Source: Saccharobesus litoralis | Lineage (GTDB): Bacteria; Pseudomonadota; Gammaproteobacteria; Enterobacterales; Alteromonadaceae | Direction: 5' to 3' | Assembly: GCF_003063625.1 (NCBI RefSeq) | Contig: NZ_CP026604.1 | Location: forward strand, 4,876,065-4,940,064 | Length of the DNA: 64,000 nucleotides | Shown: positions 36,212 through 46,806 of the stretch, piece by piece | Layout of the letters: every line of letters begins with the position of its first letter | Position numbering within the stretch: the stretch's first letter is position 1 | Program-made: the position numbers and the translations under genes | Notes under the pieces: generated by a model | The model's input: only the letters and a program-made list of their open reading frames with translations | Told to the model about the DNA's origin: nothing | Databases searched by the model: none

Positions 36212-36884
36212 TGATTGGATTTCCTGCTTCAATACTGTGTGCCTGATAAGACAACACCGCTTTCAACTCATCAAGCAATTCTATTTTGGTTTGCTCAACG
36301 GTTTGTGGACCACCTAAATCAGCGCATTGCGTCATTTGCAGTCCTTGATAACCACACGGATTAATACGCTGAAAAGGCGACAAATCCATATTTACATTTA
36401 ATGCTAAACCATGAAATGAACAACCACGGCGGATACGTAATCCTAAAGACGCAATTTTCATTTCATCAACGTATACACCGGGCGCATCCGCTTTAGGGTA
36501 AGCGGCAATATCATAACGCTTAAGCAATGCCACCAAGGCATTTTCAATCGCCGTCACTAATTGGCGCACACCCATTTTTTTACGTTTGATATTAACCAAT
36601 ACATAAGCCACTAACTGGCCGGGGCCGTGATAGGTAACTTGGCCGCCGCGATCAACTTTGACGACGGGAATATCGCCCGGCATTAACAGGTGTTCTTGCT
36701 TACCTGCTTGGCCTTGAGTAAATACGCTTGGGTGCTCAACAAACCAAATCTCATCCTGTGCGTCAATATCACGCTCAGCCGTGAAAGCTTGCATGGCTTG
36801 CCACACGGGTTCGTAGTCGCGTAAACCCAAATCGCGAATAATAACGTTATCGGTTAATGACAATGGTATTTCTTCCACAAGCAC
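36204..36884 (-). CDS. lipB: Octanoyltransferase
   Basis: A 226-residue octanoyl-ACP:protein transferase. The catalytic pair Lys143 and Cys177 (34 residues apart, as in E. coli K135/C169) lies in MKIASLG and [16 protein letters not shown] and [16 protein letters not shown] are the substrate-pocket motifs. It transfers octanoate from ACP to target lysines for LipA. The start is GTG 36884, sharing a base with the ybeD stop (TAGTG); GTG two codons later is also possible. Confidence 0.95.
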   Translation of the reverse strand: MLVEEIPLSLTDNVIIRDLGLRDYEPVWQAMQAFTAERDIDAQDEIWFVEHPSVFTQGQAGKQEHLLMPGDIPVVKVDRGGQVTYHGPGQLVAYVLVNIKRKKMGVRQLVTAIENALVALLKRYDIAAYPKADAPGVYVDEMKIASLGLRIRRGCSFHGLALNVNMDLSPFQRINPCGYQGLQMTQCADLGGPQTVEQTKIELLDELKAVLSYQAHSIEAGNPINE

Positions 36885-37147
36885 TACATAACCATACGTA
36901 CGCCATCAATTTCTGATAACGCTTGATATAGGGTTTCGACGTGCTCTTTGCTTGTTACAGTCACGTCTATAGTAACTGACTGATAAGTACCCTTACCACT
37001 ATCTTTCGTTTTTGGTGAATATTCACCGGGTGCATGTTGCTGTAAAACTAACATGATGTTATCGACAAGCTTGGGATCGGTATAGCCGACGACTTTGAAT
37101 GGGAAACGACAAGGAAACTCTAATAACTCATCGAATTTAGTTTTCAT
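36884..37147 (-). CDS. ybeD: YbeD family (DUF493) protein
   Basis: An 87-residue protein of the ACT-like fold DUF493 family, with [11 protein letters not shown] near the start and [20 protein letters not shown] near the end. In many gammaproteobacteria it precedes lipB, as here, and may modulate lipoate metabolism, but no activity is established. It starts at ATG 37147 and its stop overlaps the lipB start. Confidence 0.9.
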   Translation of the reverse strand: MKTKFDELLEFPCRFPFKVVGYTDPKLVDNIMLVLQQHAPGEYSPKTKDSGKGTYQSVTIDVTVTSKEHVETLYQALSEIDGVRMVM

Positions 37148-37259
37148 AATAACTCTGGTCTCAACTTTAATCTCAATTTAAAACCAAAAATGGCGCAACG
37201 TGATACCGCTCCGCCATTCTCAACGATGGATTAAATTAATGTATTGTTCTAAAACAAAT

Positions 37260-38405
37260 TTATTCGGCAAAACTCATTTTTACTTTATCAACCATACGGC
37301 TGAAAAATCCGCCTTCGGCTACCGATTCCAGCGCAACTAAAGGATAGCTGGCAATATCTTCACCTTCTAATTGTAAATAGACTTTACCGACTACAGTGCC
37401 TTTTTTCAGCGGCGCTTCTAAGGCTTTGTCTAATTCTAAATTAGCTTGTAATGCTTTACGTTTACCACGAGGAATAGTAATTGGCGTATCTTGACTGATA
37501 CCTAAGCGCACGGTTTTCTTATCTCCTAACCAAATTTTCTGATCAGCAAACTTTTTACCGGCTTTATAAGGTGTAATGGTTTCGAAAAAACGAAAACCAT
37601 AATTTAATAATTTTTTACTTTCGGTTTTACGTGCGCGCTCTGAACTAGCGCCCATAACCACAGAAATTAAACGCATGCCGCCTTTAGTTGCCGATGACAC
37701 TAAGCTATAGCCAGCTTCTTGCGTATGTCCGGTTTTAATACCGTCCACATTCATACTTTTATCCCAAAGTAATGAGTTGCGGTTATATTGCTTAATGCCA
37801 TTAAAAGTGAAAGATTTTTCACTATACACAGCGTACTCTTCCGGCACATCATTGATCAGCGCCTTAGCCAAAATCGCCATATCAACAGGTGTAGTAAAAT
37901 GATTAGCGCCTGGTAAACCATGGCTATTTTCAAAGTTAGAACCGTGCATGCCCAATTCTGTTGCGTAGGCATTCATTAAATCAGCAAAAGCCGATTCAGA
38001 ACCGGCAATATGTTCAGCCATGGCAACACATGCATCATTACCAGACTGAATAATAATACCGCGGTTAAGATCCGCTACTGAAACTTGTTTACCGACTTCG
38101 ATAAACATTTTTGAAGAATCAGGAAAATTTTTCGCCCAAGCTTTCTCACTAATAGTCACTTGGTCTTCTAGGCTAATATTGCCTTTTTTGATTTCCATGC
38201 CAATGATATAGCTGGTCATCATTTTAGTTAAGCTAGCTGGCGCCAACTGAGTTTCAGAATTGTCTTCCGACAAGACTTTACCTGTTGAAGCGTCAATTAA
38301 TAAATGGCCTTTGGCGTTAATTGTTGGCGCATTCGGAGTTATAGCAGATACGGAGACGGAAAAAACACTGGCAATGAATAGCACGCCCAAACGGAAATTT
38401 TTCAT
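37260..38405 (-). CDS. dacA: D-alanyl-D-alanine carboxypeptidase (PBP5/6 type)
   Basis: A 381-residue periplasmic carboxypeptidase that trims pentapeptide side chains of peptidoglycan. Signal peptide residues 1-21. Active-site motifs are S58-L-T-K61, S121-G-N123 and K224-T-G226. A beta-rich C-terminal domain follows (about 280-360), and a terminal amphipathic helix (FFSRMVDKVKMSF) anchors it to the inner membrane. It is 112 bp before ybeD and 157 bp after rlpA, so it may be transcribed both from its own promoter and by read-through. Confidence 0.95.
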   Translation of the reverse strand: MKNFRLGVLFIASVFSVSVSAITPNAPTINAKGHLLIDASTGKVLSEDNSETQLAPASLTKMMTSYIIGMEIKKGNISLEDQVTISEKAWAKNFPDSSKMFIEVGKQVSVADLNRGIIIQSGNDACVAMAEHIAGSESAFADLMNAYATELGMHGSNFENSHGLPGANHFTTPVDMAILAKALINDVPEEYAVYSEKSFTFNGIKQYNRNSLLWDKSMNVDGIKTGHTQEAGYSLVSSATKGGMRLISVVMGASSERARKTESKKLLNYGFRFFETITPYKAGKKFADQKIWLGDKKTVRLGISQDTPITIPRGKRKALQANLELDKALEAPLKKGTVVGKVYLQLEGEDIASYPLVALESVAEGGFFSRMVDKVKMSFAE

Positions 38406-38562
38406 AATTATTGGTAATTTTCTGAGAATTGTTGGGAAAAGCGAAAAAATAACGTGCCAAAGTGTAACAAATCTCGTTAACAGATAGCACCCCTAAAAAA
38501 CCGAAGAAACTAAAGTTAACAGACCGAATAATAACAGCTTATAACGTCTATGAATGGAACGC

Positions 38563-39357
38563 TTAATTCACCTCTTCTTTATTGGTCAATTCGCTTGTTT
38601 GAGTATAGCGTTTAGCTGGATAGCCACTCATAGTTAAATGAGCTAATGTCTCGCGCAACCGCTCTTCATCAGCAAAAGGCCCCACTAGCAAATCAAACTC
38701 TTCTTCAGCTTGTAACACCTGAGTATCCATCTGAAATAACAAAGCCAAAGCCGAGGCGGTTTTATCTAAGCCTTCTCGCTGCGGCGCTGAGTCAACCAAT
38801 ATATAACCGCCAGGCGTAGTTGCTAAGGTGCGAATTTTCACATTAGCCGTGCCAGATGCTGTTACGCCGAGTTTATAGGCAGCAGAATAGGACAAATCAA
38901 TTATGCGCCCTTCATGAAACGGCCCGCGATCATTGACACGAACAATGGCTTTGCGGCCATTATCCAAATTGGTCACTTCAACAAACACGGGGATCGGCAA
39001 GGTTTTATGCGCAGCCGACATGGCAAACATATCGTAGGTTTCACCATTGGATGTTAAATGGCCATGAAATTTACGACCATACCAACTGGCGATACCCTGC
39101 TGTTCAAACCCATCGGCACTTGGCAGCACTTGATACGTTTTACCTAATACTTGATATTCAGGCTGGTTGCCGCCACGACTAGGTGGCATATAGTAAACCT
39201 CTGGGTTTTGCATTTCTTCTGCGGTAGGAGTACGAGTCGGTGCTAAATCGTGCTCCAAAGCATAGCGGCTTTTTTTGGTTGACGAACAGGCCGTAACACA
39301 ACCGGCCAAAATTAAACTAACAAGCCACGGCCTGTTAAACACAATGTTTACTGTCAT
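38563..39357 (-). CDS. rlpA: Septal-ring lytic transglycosylase RlpA
   Basis: A 264-residue lipoprotein. Two possible lipoboxes occur (LAGC Cys19 and VTAC Cys23); the second is followed by Ser-Ser-Thr. The double-psi beta-barrel domain spans about 85-175 with GIASWYGRKFHGHLTSNGE and RVNDRGPFHEGR, where the Asp is needed for activity on denuded glycan strands. A SPOR domain (about 190-255) recruits it to the division septum. It follows mltB by 3 bp and is cotranscribed with it. Confidence 0.93.
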   Translation of the reverse strand: MTVNIVFNRPWLVSLILAGCVTACSSTKKSRYALEHDLAPTRTPTAEEMQNPEVYYMPPSRGGNQPEYQVLGKTYQVLPSADGFEQQGIASWYGRKFHGHLTSNGETYDMFAMSAAHKTLPIPVFVEVTNLDNGRKAIVRVNDRGPFHEGRIIDLSYSAAYKLGVTASGTANVKIRTLATTPGGYILVDSAPQREGLDKTASALALLFQMDTQVLQAEEEFDLLVGPFADEERLRETLAHLTMSGYPAKRYTQTSELTNKEEVN

Positions 39358-39360
39358 GAT

Positions 39361-40350
39361 TTACGGTTGTACTGCCACTGTCATATTAACTTGCTGCTTA
39401 GCGGCTTTGATTTTTTCACTCAATTGATAAACAGCCATGGAATATAAAGGGCTGTGATTATAACGTGAAATCACGTAAAAGTTATTCAAGGTTAACCAGT
39501 GCTCTACACCCGTTTCTGTTTCCAGTTCAAGTAGCTGGCCTTTAGCTTGAGTATTAACATCAGCTTCAATATAAACTTGCTTGTCTAATATCGCTGCAAC
39601 CTTGTCGACTGGTTTAAGCTTTTTACGCAATAATGTCTGATAAGTATTGCCTTTTACTTTGGCAGGAAACGCGACTGGCTCGCCAAATTGCCATTTGTGT
39701 TGTTTAAAATAATTGCCAACACTGCCAATAGCGTCGACTTCGTTGTTAAACAAATCTCGTTTATTATCACCATCAAAATCGATGGCGTAATGGCGATAAC
39801 TAGAAGGAATAAACTGTCCCCAGCCCATTGCCCCAGCATACGAACCATACAATTGATGAATATCCAATTGTTCTTCATTGGACAATACCATTAACTCAGC
39901 CAACTGCTTACGGAAAAACTTGCCTCGCCCTTGATGATGAAAACCTAAGGTATACAAACTATCTAGCGCTTTATACTTACCTTTATATGTACCATAAAAC
40001 GTTTCAACCCCAATAATGGCGACCACAATAGCGGCATCAACACCCAACTCTTTTTCGACTCGCTCTAATGTCGTTTGGTGTTTTAACCAAAACTTAACGC
40101 CGGCTTTAATCCGTTTTTCAGTTAAAAAGATTGGCCAATATTTGTACCAAGGTTTGGCTTCCCAAGGCCTAGAGATCGCATCTAATACCTTTTGGTTTTT
40201 ATTGGCTTGCTGTAATAAGCTTGATACATGATCTTCGCTAATTGGGTATTTTTTAGCGGTTTGCGCAGCAAACTCTTGCTGGCTAGGAAATTGCGCCAAA
40301 GCACAACAAGAAAACAACAGACAAGAAGAAAAAATAATTCGTTTAATCAT
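39361..40350 (-). CDS. mltB: Membrane-bound lytic transglycosylase B
   Basis: A 329-residue enzyme from ATG 40350 (GTG 8 codons earlier also open). The catalytic Glu116 lies in IIGVETFYGTYKG, and SYAGAMGWGQFIPSSYRHYAIDFDGD is the other MltB signature. It cleaves the MurNAc-GlcNAc bond with 1,6-anhydro formation. The N-terminus can be read either as a type I signal (ALA before Gln) or as a lipobox LFSC, so membrane anchoring is uncertain. It sits between rodA and rlpA, a position it does not have in E. coli. Confidence 0.92.
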   Translation of the reverse strand: MIKRIIFSSCLLFSCCALAQFPSQQEFAAQTAKKYPISEDHVSSLLQQANKNQKVLDAISRPWEAKPWYKYWPIFLTEKRIKAGVKFWLKHQTTLERVEKELGVDAAIVVAIIGVETFYGTYKGKYKALDSLYTLGFHHQGRGKFFRKQLAELMVLSNEEQLDIHQLYGSYAGAMGWGQFIPSSYRHYAIDFDGDNKRDLFNNEVDAIGSVGNYFKQHKWQFGEPVAFPAKVKGNTYQTLLRKKLKPVDKVAAILDKQVYIEADVNTQAKGQLLELETETGVEHWLTLNNFYVISRYNHSPLYSMAVYQLSEKIKAAKQQVNMTVAVQP

Positions 40351-40529
40351 AGATTTAATAAGCCGACTAATCACGCAAATAACCTACCATTTATGACCTC
40401 ATTACGCATCATATATTCAGTGACTTAGCCAAATTAACTAAAGGCGGCTCACTCAAAATAAGATTCACTTGAGAAATAATTAAATTAAATATAAATTAAA
40501 TTTAATTATCAATACAACAGATAAACAAA

Positions 40530-41240
40530 ATGGCGACTTATCTACTCAATCCCAATTGTCAGGTGCAACTTATCCAAGTCGGCCAAGAAAAAACACCCGT
40601 ATTGATTATTGATGATTTTATGCTGGGCTTAGATCAATTAACCGCCAATATTAATCAAAGCGCGAAGTTTACTGATGCTAATGATTCCAATTACGCAGGA
40701 GTCCGAGCGCCAATAGATAGTGACTATCTTGACTCAGTACTGCCTGAGATTGTACCGATTTTTTATCAGGTTTTTAGAGTTCCACAGCAGTTAAATTTAA
40801 GCTTAAAAACCGCGCGCTATTCTCTACTCACTAAAGACGCTAACCAATTAAATACCCTGCAAAGATGGCCTCATTTTGATAGTTATGAACCAGGCTATTT
40901 TGCTGTCATGCATTATATCAATGAGGGAAATTTTGAAGGCACAGGCTTTTATCGCCATAGAGAAACAAATAAAGAAAATATACTCAATGAGCAACAAGCC
41001 CATGACTATATGTTAGCTTTACAAAACTGGGTAGATAAGTACGGAGAACCAGAAGCCAACTACACTAATGGTGGTAACACGGTATATGAACGGATCGGCA
41101 CAATTGAATACAAACCCAATCGTTTTGTTATTTACCCTGGCTCTTTGTTACATTCACCAATCGCGACTCACACAAGTCATTTAAGTGATGACCCTCAGCA
41201 TGGCAGGTTAACTGCCAATTTGTTTATTAACTTTGAATAA
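40530..41240 (+). CDS. DUF6445-type 2OG-Fe(II)-oxygenase-like protein
   Basis: A 236-residue protein of the DUF6445 family that I associate with tryptophan halogenase and TonB-receptor neighbourhoods in Alteromonadales and Xanthomonadales. It starts with PVLIIDDF and contains H115-F-D117 (PHFDSYEPG), H208 (LLHSPI) and R226 (GRLTANLF), the same ligand spacing as 2-oxoglutarate dioxygenases. It is therefore probably an iron enzyme of unknown substrate. It is read opposite to the cell-wall genes on both sides, inserted between rodA (14 bp away) and mltB. None of its usual companions is near. Confidence 0.7.
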   Translation: MATYLLNPNCQVQLIQVGQEKTPVLIIDDFMLGLDQLTANINQSAKFTDANDSNYAGVRAPIDSDYLDSVLPEIVPIFYQVFRVPQQLNLSLKTARYSLLTKDANQLNTLQRWPHFDSYEPGYFAVMHYINEGNFEGTGFYRHRETNKENILNEQQAHDYMLALQNWVDKYGEPEANYTNGGNTVYERIGTIEYKPNRFVIYPGSLLHSPIATHTSHLSDDPQHGRLTANLFINFE

Positions 41241-41254
41241 ACACATGCAACGCC

Positions 41255-42358
41255 CTATTCGCGTAGAAAACGCCTATGGGTACTGATCGCCATTAAAATA
41301 CCAAAGCCCGCTAATAAGGTAACCATTGAGGTTCCGCCATAACTAATTAAAGGCAGTGGCACGCCAACCACAGGTAATATGCCCGAAACCATACCAATAT
41401 TAACAAACACATACACGAAAAACGTCAATGTAATACTACCGGCTAATAGCTTAGTGAAAGCCTCTTGCGCCCGCATGGCAATTATCATTCCGCGGCCAAC
41501 TATGTACAAATAGATAACCATTAATAACAAAATGCCAAACAAACCGAACTCTTCACTAAATACAGCAAAAATAAAATCCGTGTGACGTTCGGGTAAAAAC
41601 TCAAGTTGCGATTGGGTTCCTGCTAACCAGCCTTTACCTGTCGTGCCACCGGAACCAATGGCAATTTGCGATTGAATGATATGATAGCCTGAGCCTAAAG
41701 GATCCGATTCAGGATCAAGAAAGGTCAGTACGCGCTGCTTTTGATAGGGGTGCATAATGAAATACCACATAATTGGCATAAAAGCGGATACACATATTGC
41801 AAACGCACCAATTAACTTCCAGCTAAGTCCAGCCAAAAACAACACAAATAAACCGGATGTCGCTATGAGTAATGACGTGCCTAAATCCGGTTGTTTAGCT
41901 ATCATCAAGGTAGGCAGCAAAACTAAAACTAAGCCAATAAAGGTATCTGTCAAGGTCGGGGGAATGGGTTTACGACTAATATACCAAGCAATCATAATAG
42001 GTACGCCTAGCTTCATTATCTCTGAAGGCTGAAACCGCATAAAACCTAAGTCGAGCCAACGCTGAGCCCCTTTTCCCACCACCCCAACGAGCAGCACGGC
42101 AACAAGCATACCGCAACCCAATAAAAAGATCGGCACCGCCCAGCGTTGATAAAAACTTGGCGGTATTTGCGCCACCACTAACATAACCACAAAAGCTAAA
42201 CCTAAACGTGTGATTTGACGATAAATCAAAGCCATTTCTTGGCCACCCGCGCTGTAAATGACAGCCAACCCAACAGACATCAATACCAGCAACGACGTGA
42301 GCAAGGGCAAATCGATATGCAACCTTTGCCAAATATTTTTCGAACTTTCGTTACGCAT
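41255..42358 (-). CDS. mrdB: Rod-shape SEDS peptidoglycan polymerase RodA
   Basis: A 367-residue polytopic inner-membrane protein with about ten hydrophobic segments, of the SEDS family. Signatures are [19 protein letters not shown] and [21 protein letters not shown] in the C-terminal helices. RodA polymerises lipid II in the elongasome with PBP2. Its ATG shares a base with the stop of mrdA (TAATG), so the two are coupled. Confidence 0.96.
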   Translation of the reverse strand: MRNESSKNIWQRLHIDLPLLTSLLVLMSVGLAVIYSAGGQEMALIYRQITRLGLAFVVMLVVAQIPPSFYQRWAVPIFLLGCGMLVAVLLVGVVGKGAQRWLDLGFMRFQPSEIMKLGVPIMIAWYISRKPIPPTLTDTFIGLVLVLLPTLMIAKQPDLGTSLLIATSGLFVLFLAGLSWKLIGAFAICVSAFMPIMWYFIMHPYQKQRVLTFLDPESDPLGSGYHIIQSQIAIGSGGTTGKGWLAGTQSQLEFLPERHTDFIFAVFSEEFGLFGILLLMVIYLYIVGRGMIIAMRAQEAFTKLLAGSITLTFFVYVFVNIGMVSGILPVVGVPLPLISYGGTSMVTLLAGFGILMAISTHRRFLRE

Positions 42359-44268
42359 TAAGGCTCCCTAGCCAAAGGTAAGTCTTGCATTGGGTTTTCA
42401 CCCAGAGGGTTACTAGCGAAATAAGCATCCATCATGGCGCGCGCAACAGGTGCGGCATTTGAACTACCGCCGCCAGCATTTTCCACCACGACCGCAATTA
42501 CGACTTTAGGTTCATCATATGGCGCAAAGCCAACAAATAAGGCATTGTCTCGATGACGCTCTGCGATTTTAGTTTCGTCATACTCTGCATCTTGCGCAAT
42601 TGAGATAACTTGTGCTGTGCCTGTTTTACCCGCCGCATCATAGGTTGTGCCTTTAAAGGCTTTATGTGCTGTGCCTGTCACCTTTTGCACTGTGGTATAC
42701 ATAGCCCGTTTGATAATCTGCCAATTTTCTTTATTTTGTATAGCCACAGGCGGTCTATCTTGCGCTGGTGAATCGATTGTGCCGGTATTACTTTCAATCG
42801 CTTTTAAAAATTTCGGTTCGTTAAAATTACCTTCGTTAGCTAATACACTAGTGGCTAACGCGAGTTGTAATGGTGTCGATGTCCAGTACCCTTGGCCAAT
42901 ACCAATAGAAATAGTATCACCCGCATACCAAGGTTGATTGTAACGGGCACGCTTCCATTGTTGACTTGGCATATTGGCGGATGATTCTTCAAAAATATCA
43001 ACCCCTGTCGCTTCACCAAAACCAAACTTGACCATTTCCTCTGAAATAGCATCAATGCCTAAACGTAACGCCAGATCATAAAAATAAGTGTCGCAAGACT
43101 CCTCAATCGACTTATGTATATCAACATGGCCATGTCCCCACTTTTTCCAATCTCGGTATTTATGCTCAATACCTTTAATTTGATAATAGCCAGGGTCCCA
43201 CATTGTGGTTTGTTCCGTCACTAAGCCTTTTTCAAGACCCAACAAACCAATAAGCGGTTTAATAGTCGATGCCGGTGGATACTGACCTTGAGTCGCACGA
43301 TTAATTAAAGGCCGGTCAGGAGATTGCAGTAATGCCCTATAATCCTTACCGGAAATACCATGTACAAATAAATTAGGATCATAACTCGGGTTAGAATATA
43401 ACGCTAAAATGCCATTATTAACCGCATCTAACATGACGACCGCGCCACGATTATCAGCCAACAATTGCTGAGCTAATTTTTGCAGGCTGATATCCAAATG
43501 TAAGCGCAAATCATTGCCAGGAATCGGCGCTTGCGAATCCATCTCCCGCAGAACTCGCCCACGACTATTCACTTCAACTTTGCGATAGCCTACCGTGCCG
43601 TGCAATATATTTTGATAAAACTTTTCTAGCCCTTGTTTACCAATATCTCGCGTAGCAGCGTAATTAGCTTTTTCGTTATTGGCTTCGATACGCGCAGCAT
43701 CTTTAGGGTTAATTTTAGCGACATAACCCAATGCATGCGTCAACAAGTCACCATGCGGGTAAAAACGCTTTAAATGCGCGTCGATCACCACACCATCGAG
43801 TTGATGCTGATTAACCGCAATGATAGCGGCCTCTTCTGGCGTGAGTCGCTCGATTAAAGCAATCGGTTTAAAACGCCGCCGACGATTTTGTTTTAATGCA
43901 CGGTAAAAACTTTTCTTTTGCTCATGACTGACAGGTATTAGCGCTTCAATTTGCGCTAATAAACCATCTATGTTTTTCACGTCTTCTGCGACGATCTCTA
44001 AACTGTAAACAGGATGGTTTTCCGCCAGTAAAACACCGTTGGTATCGTAAATGAGTCCCCGATTGGGTGGCACGGGTTGGACTTTAATGCGATTACCATC
44101 AGCCCGTGTTTGGTAATCACTAAACTTCTCCACTTGTAGATGATACAAGTTTGAGAGTAAGGTTAACACCATAGCCAAAACCACAGCGAGCGCAATAAGT
44201 GCTCGTCGGGCAAACATATTCGCTTCAGCTGTATGGTCGCGTATCGCTACGCGGCGCTTAACCCACAT
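42358..44268 (-). CDS. mrdA: Penicillin-binding protein 2 (elongasome transpeptidase)
   Basis: A 636-residue class B PBP. Residues 20-45 are the single membrane helix; the PBP dimer region follows with [12 protein letters not shown]. Transpeptidase motifs are S334-T-I-K337, S391-C-D393 and K548-T-G550. It crosslinks lateral wall together with RodA, encoded next to it. The start agrees with E. coli PBP2 (charged n-region, then FARRALIAL). It is cotranscribed with rlmH upstream (15 bp). Confidence 0.96.
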   Translation of the reverse strand: MWVKRRVAIRDHTAEANMFARRALIALAVVLAMVLTLLSNLYHLQVEKFSDYQTRADGNRIKVQPVPPNRGLIYDTNGVLLAENHPVYSLEIVAEDVKNIDGLLAQIEALIPVSHEQKKSFYRALKQNRRRRFKPIALIERLTPEEAAIIAVNQHQLDGVVIDAHLKRFYPHGDLLTHALGYVAKINPKDAARIEANNEKANYAATRDIGKQGLEKFYQNILHGTVGYRKVEVNSRGRVLREMDSQAPIPGNDLRLHLDISLQKLAQQLLADNRGAVVMLDAVNNGILALYSNPSYDPNLFVHGISGKDYRALLQSPDRPLINRATQGQYPPASTIKPLIGLLGLEKGLVTEQTTMWDPGYYQIKGIEHKYRDWKKWGHGHVDIHKSIEESCDTYFYDLALRLGIDAISEEMVKFGFGEATGVDIFEESSANMPSQQWKRARYNQPWYAGDTISIGIGQGYWTSTPLQLALATSVLANEGNFNEPKFLKAIESNTGTIDSPAQDRPPVAIQNKENWQIIKRAMYTTVQKVTGTAHKAFKGTTYDAAGKTGTAQVISIAQDAEYDETKIAERHRDNALFVGFAPYDEPKVVIAVVVENAGGGSSNAAPVARAMMDAYFASNPLGENPMQDLPLAREP

Positions 44269-44283
44269 TCATTAATGCTCTTA

Positions 44284-44754
44284 TTATTCTCTGTGATAAG
44301 GATGGTTATTGTTTAAGCTCCAAGCCCGATACAAGCTTTCAGCAACCAAAACCCGTACCAAAGGATGAGGTAAGGTTAGTGGTGACAATGACCATTTTTG
44401 TTCAGAAGCTTGAATGCAGCTTGGCGCTAATCCTTCAGGGCCACCAATCAACAAGCTAACATCACGACCATCATGTTGCCAGACTTGTAACTGTTTGGCT
44501 AGCTGATGGGTATCCCAAGGTTTACCTGTCACTTCCAATGTAACAATACGATTACCTTTGGGGATGGCAGCCAAAGTCGACTCACCCTCTTTCGCCAGAA
44601 TGCGCGCGATGTCGGCATTTTTACCCCGTTTGCCAGCAGCAATTTCTGTAAGAAACAACTCACAATCACGAGGAAAACGGCGTAAATATTCATTAAAGCC
44701 TTGTGTAACCCAAGTTGGCATTTTTGTGCCAACCGCAACCATTTGAATTTTCAT
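44284..44754 (-). CDS. rlmH: 23S rRNA pseudouridine-1915 N3-methyltransferase
   Basis: A 156-residue SPOUT-class methyltransferase with the knotted C-terminal half: LLIGGPEGL and the [15 protein letters not shown] tail which binds substrate and SAM across the dimer. It methylates pseudouridine 1915 of helix 69 on whole 70S ribosomes. Length equals E. coli RlmH (155). It lies 20 bp after rsfS in the leuS-rodA operon. Confidence 0.96.
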   Translation of the reverse strand: MKIQMVAVGTKMPTWVTQGFNEYLRRFPRDCELFLTEIAAGKRGKNADIARILAKEGESTLAAIPKGNRIVTLEVTGKPWDTHQLAKQLQVWQHDGRDVSLLIGGPEGLAPSCIQASEQKWSLSPLTLPHPLVRVLVAESLYRAWSLNNNHPYHRE

Positions 44755-44774
44755 AATGCTAAGCGTTTCGCTTG

Positions 44775-45092
44775 CTACTGCCAGAGCTTTTCAATTTGAT
44801 AAAATTCGCGGGTGTCATCCAACATAACATGCACGACAATTGAGCCAAAATCAACCAACACCCACTCACCAAAATCAGCGCCTTCAATACCTATTGCGGG
44901 TGTCCCTTGATGCTTAGCCTCAGTCGCGACATGTTGTCCGATAGATTTAACATGAGTTTTTGAATTACCTGAACAGACGATAATAAAGTCCATAATGCTG
45001 GATTTGTCGCTAACATCGATTACTTCTACGTCACGACCTTTAAGATCATCAATTTTGTCGACTGCAAAATCGATTAACTGTTGCGTCTCCAA
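44775..45092 (-). CDS. rsfS: Ribosomal silencing factor RsfS
   Basis: A 105-residue protein of the RsfS/Iojap family ([48 protein letters not shown]). It binds ribosomal protein uL14 and blocks subunit joining during starvation. It is in its usual place before rlmH and after nadD. Confidence 0.96.
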   Translation of the reverse strand: METQQLIDFAVDKIDDLKGRDVEVIDVSDKSSIMDFIIVCSGNSKTHVKSIGQHVATEAKHQGTPAIGIEGADFGEWVLVDFGSIVVHVMLDDTREFYQIEKLWQ

Positions 45093-45107
45093 TTCGAGTT
45101 TTCTCCT

Positions 45108-45746
45108 CTAAGATAAATATAAATGATGTTCTTCAATATATTCATGTACCGCATACGGCAGCAAGCAACGACAATCTAAACCACTTGATAAGCGTTGCCG
45201 AATATACGAAGACGATATTTTAAGCTTAGTCGAATTCACCAATAGGATCTTACCTGAAAGGTTATTTTCTAAGCATTTATAAGATTCTGTTTGATTTTTT
45301 GCCAACCAAAGCTGTACATCAGGGTGCAGCTCAGTTTGATAACCACCACGCTCAGCCACCACCAAATGCACATAATCCAATAATTCCTGCCAACGGTGCC
45401 AAGTATGAATGCTGTTTAACGAATCCATACCAATTACAAAACACAAAGGTGTCGTTGTATAACGCTGGCGTAATTCAACAAAGGTATCAAACGAATACGA
45501 AATACGCGGCGCTGTTAGCTCGATATCATCCACCACAAACTGTGGATACATAGCTGCCACTTGTTGGCACATGGCCACCCTATGCTGGTCTTGCGTTTCG
45601 GGTCGTGCTTTATGCGGTGGTATGCGATTCGGGATCAAACGGATCTCGTCTGCCCCTAGCCATTCCTGAATTTCCAAAATAGGTTGAATATGACCATTGT
45701 GAATAGGGTCAAATGTGCCACCAAAAAGCAAAGTCGGTTTATTCAT
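45108..45746 (-). CDS. nadD: Nicotinate-nucleotide adenylyltransferase
   Basis: A 212-residue NAD biosynthesis enzyme. The nucleotidyltransferase motif GGTFDPIHNGH is at 9-19 and the C-terminal ISSSYIRQRL at about 177-186. It joins ATP and nicotinate mononucleotide to form deamido-NAD. The start is ATG 45746, 6 bp after holA. Confidence 0.96.
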   Translation of the reverse strand: MNKPTLLFGGTFDPIHNGHIQPILEIQEWLGADEIRLIPNRIPPHKARPETQDQHRVAMCQQVAAMYPQFVVDDIELTAPRISYSFDTFVELRQRYTTTPLCFVIGMDSLNSIHTWHRWQELLDYVHLVVAERGGYQTELHPDVQLWLAKNQTESYKCLENNLSGKILLVNSTKLKISSSYIRQRLSSGLDCRCLLPYAVHEYIEEHHLYLS

Positions 45747-45752
45747 TAAAAA

Positions 45753-46793
45753 CTAAGCAACCATGGTTTTGGTTAACGATTGTAATCTTGGATCACCCGT
45801 AAACAAGGCACAACAATGCGCCAACATAGTATACGGATGCTTTAAGCCATTGGTTTTATAACTTAAATCAAAATGGGCCAAGGATGACAGAATAATTTCG
45901 ATACTCTGGCTGTTAAGACGCTGCATAGCTTGACGATACAAGCCTTGTTTCTGTTGCCAAATTCGCAAGGATTTAAATAAAGCGTCAATACTTTGCCCTG
46001 CCTGCTGGGCTGCGACTAACTGAGCCAAAATTTCAGCTTCTTTTTGCAATGCCCAAGCAATAATTACAGGCTCTAGCTCTTCACCTTGTAAACGCTGCAA
46101 CACATGACTCGCACGATCAAAATTACCTAGCAATAGATCATCGACTAATTGAAAAACGGTAAATCGAGATTGATCCGACACCACTTGTTCAATTTCAACC
46201 ACATCGATCGGCTGGTTTGGGTATAACAGTGACAAGCGTGTAATCTCTTGCGCAGCGCTGAGTAAATTACCTTCGAATAAGTGCGCTAACAATTCGATAG
46301 CATTAGCCGTAATATTTAAGCCTTGCTGTTGGCACTGTTGACGCAACCAATTAGGCAGCTTGTCTTTTTCCACATCATACACAGGAATAAACCAAGCATG
46401 CTTGTCGACTTCTTTAAACCATTTACTCTTGGTTTGCTCTTGGCCTAACTTACCGCCCCACAACAGTAAAATATGCTCGTTATCCGGTAAAGCGCACCAC
46501 TGCTGTAGCATTTTACTGCCATCGCGCCCGGGTTTGGCTGTCGGCATTTCCAACTCAATCAACTTACGCATAGCAAACAACGACAAAGCTTGCGCTTCGT
46601 CCATTAACAATTGCCAATTGAACTGGTTATCATGTGTCCAGCGAATGCGTTCCTCACACCCTTGTTGCTTGGCAACTTGGCGCAAAGTATCGAGCGCTTG
46701 CTGCACCTGATAGGGCTCATCACCAAATACCATGATCACGTTAGGTAAAGGTTGCTGTATGTGGCGTTCGAGTTGATTAGGGTAAATGCGCAT
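45753..46793 (-). CDS. holA: DNA polymerase III delta subunit
   Basis: A 346-residue clamp-loader subunit that opens the beta clamp. The N-terminal domain has MVFGDEPYQVQQALD; the middle has a degenerate AAA+ fold with LIELEMPTAKPGRDG, and the C-terminal collar domain ends in LAHFDLSYKTNG. Length matches E. coli HolA (343). It follows lptE by 13 bp. Confidence 0.95.
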   Translation of the reverse strand: MRIYPNQLERHIQQPLPNVIMVFGDEPYQVQQALDTLRQVAKQQGCEERIRWTHDNQFNWQLLMDEAQALSLFAMRKLIELEMPTAKPGRDGSKMLQQWCALPDNEHILLLWGGKLGQEQTKSKWFKEVDKHAWFIPVYDVEKDKLPNWLRQQCQQQGLNITANAIELLAHLFEGNLLSAAQEITRLSLLYPNQPIDVVEIEQVVSDQSRFTVFQLVDDLLLGNFDRASHVLQRLQGEELEPVIIAWALQKEAEILAQLVAAQQAGQSIDALFKSLRIWQQKQGLYRQAMQRLNSQSIEIILSSLAHFDLSYKTNGLKHPYTMLAHCCALFTGDPRLQSLTKTMVA

Positions 46794-46806
46794 AACGATT
46801 TGACAA

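Noticed and set aside
37189-37218. Terminator between dacA and ybeD (AATGGCG/CGCCATT)
   Set aside because: The stem is only 7 bp with a 16-nt loop and no T run follows on the minus strand.
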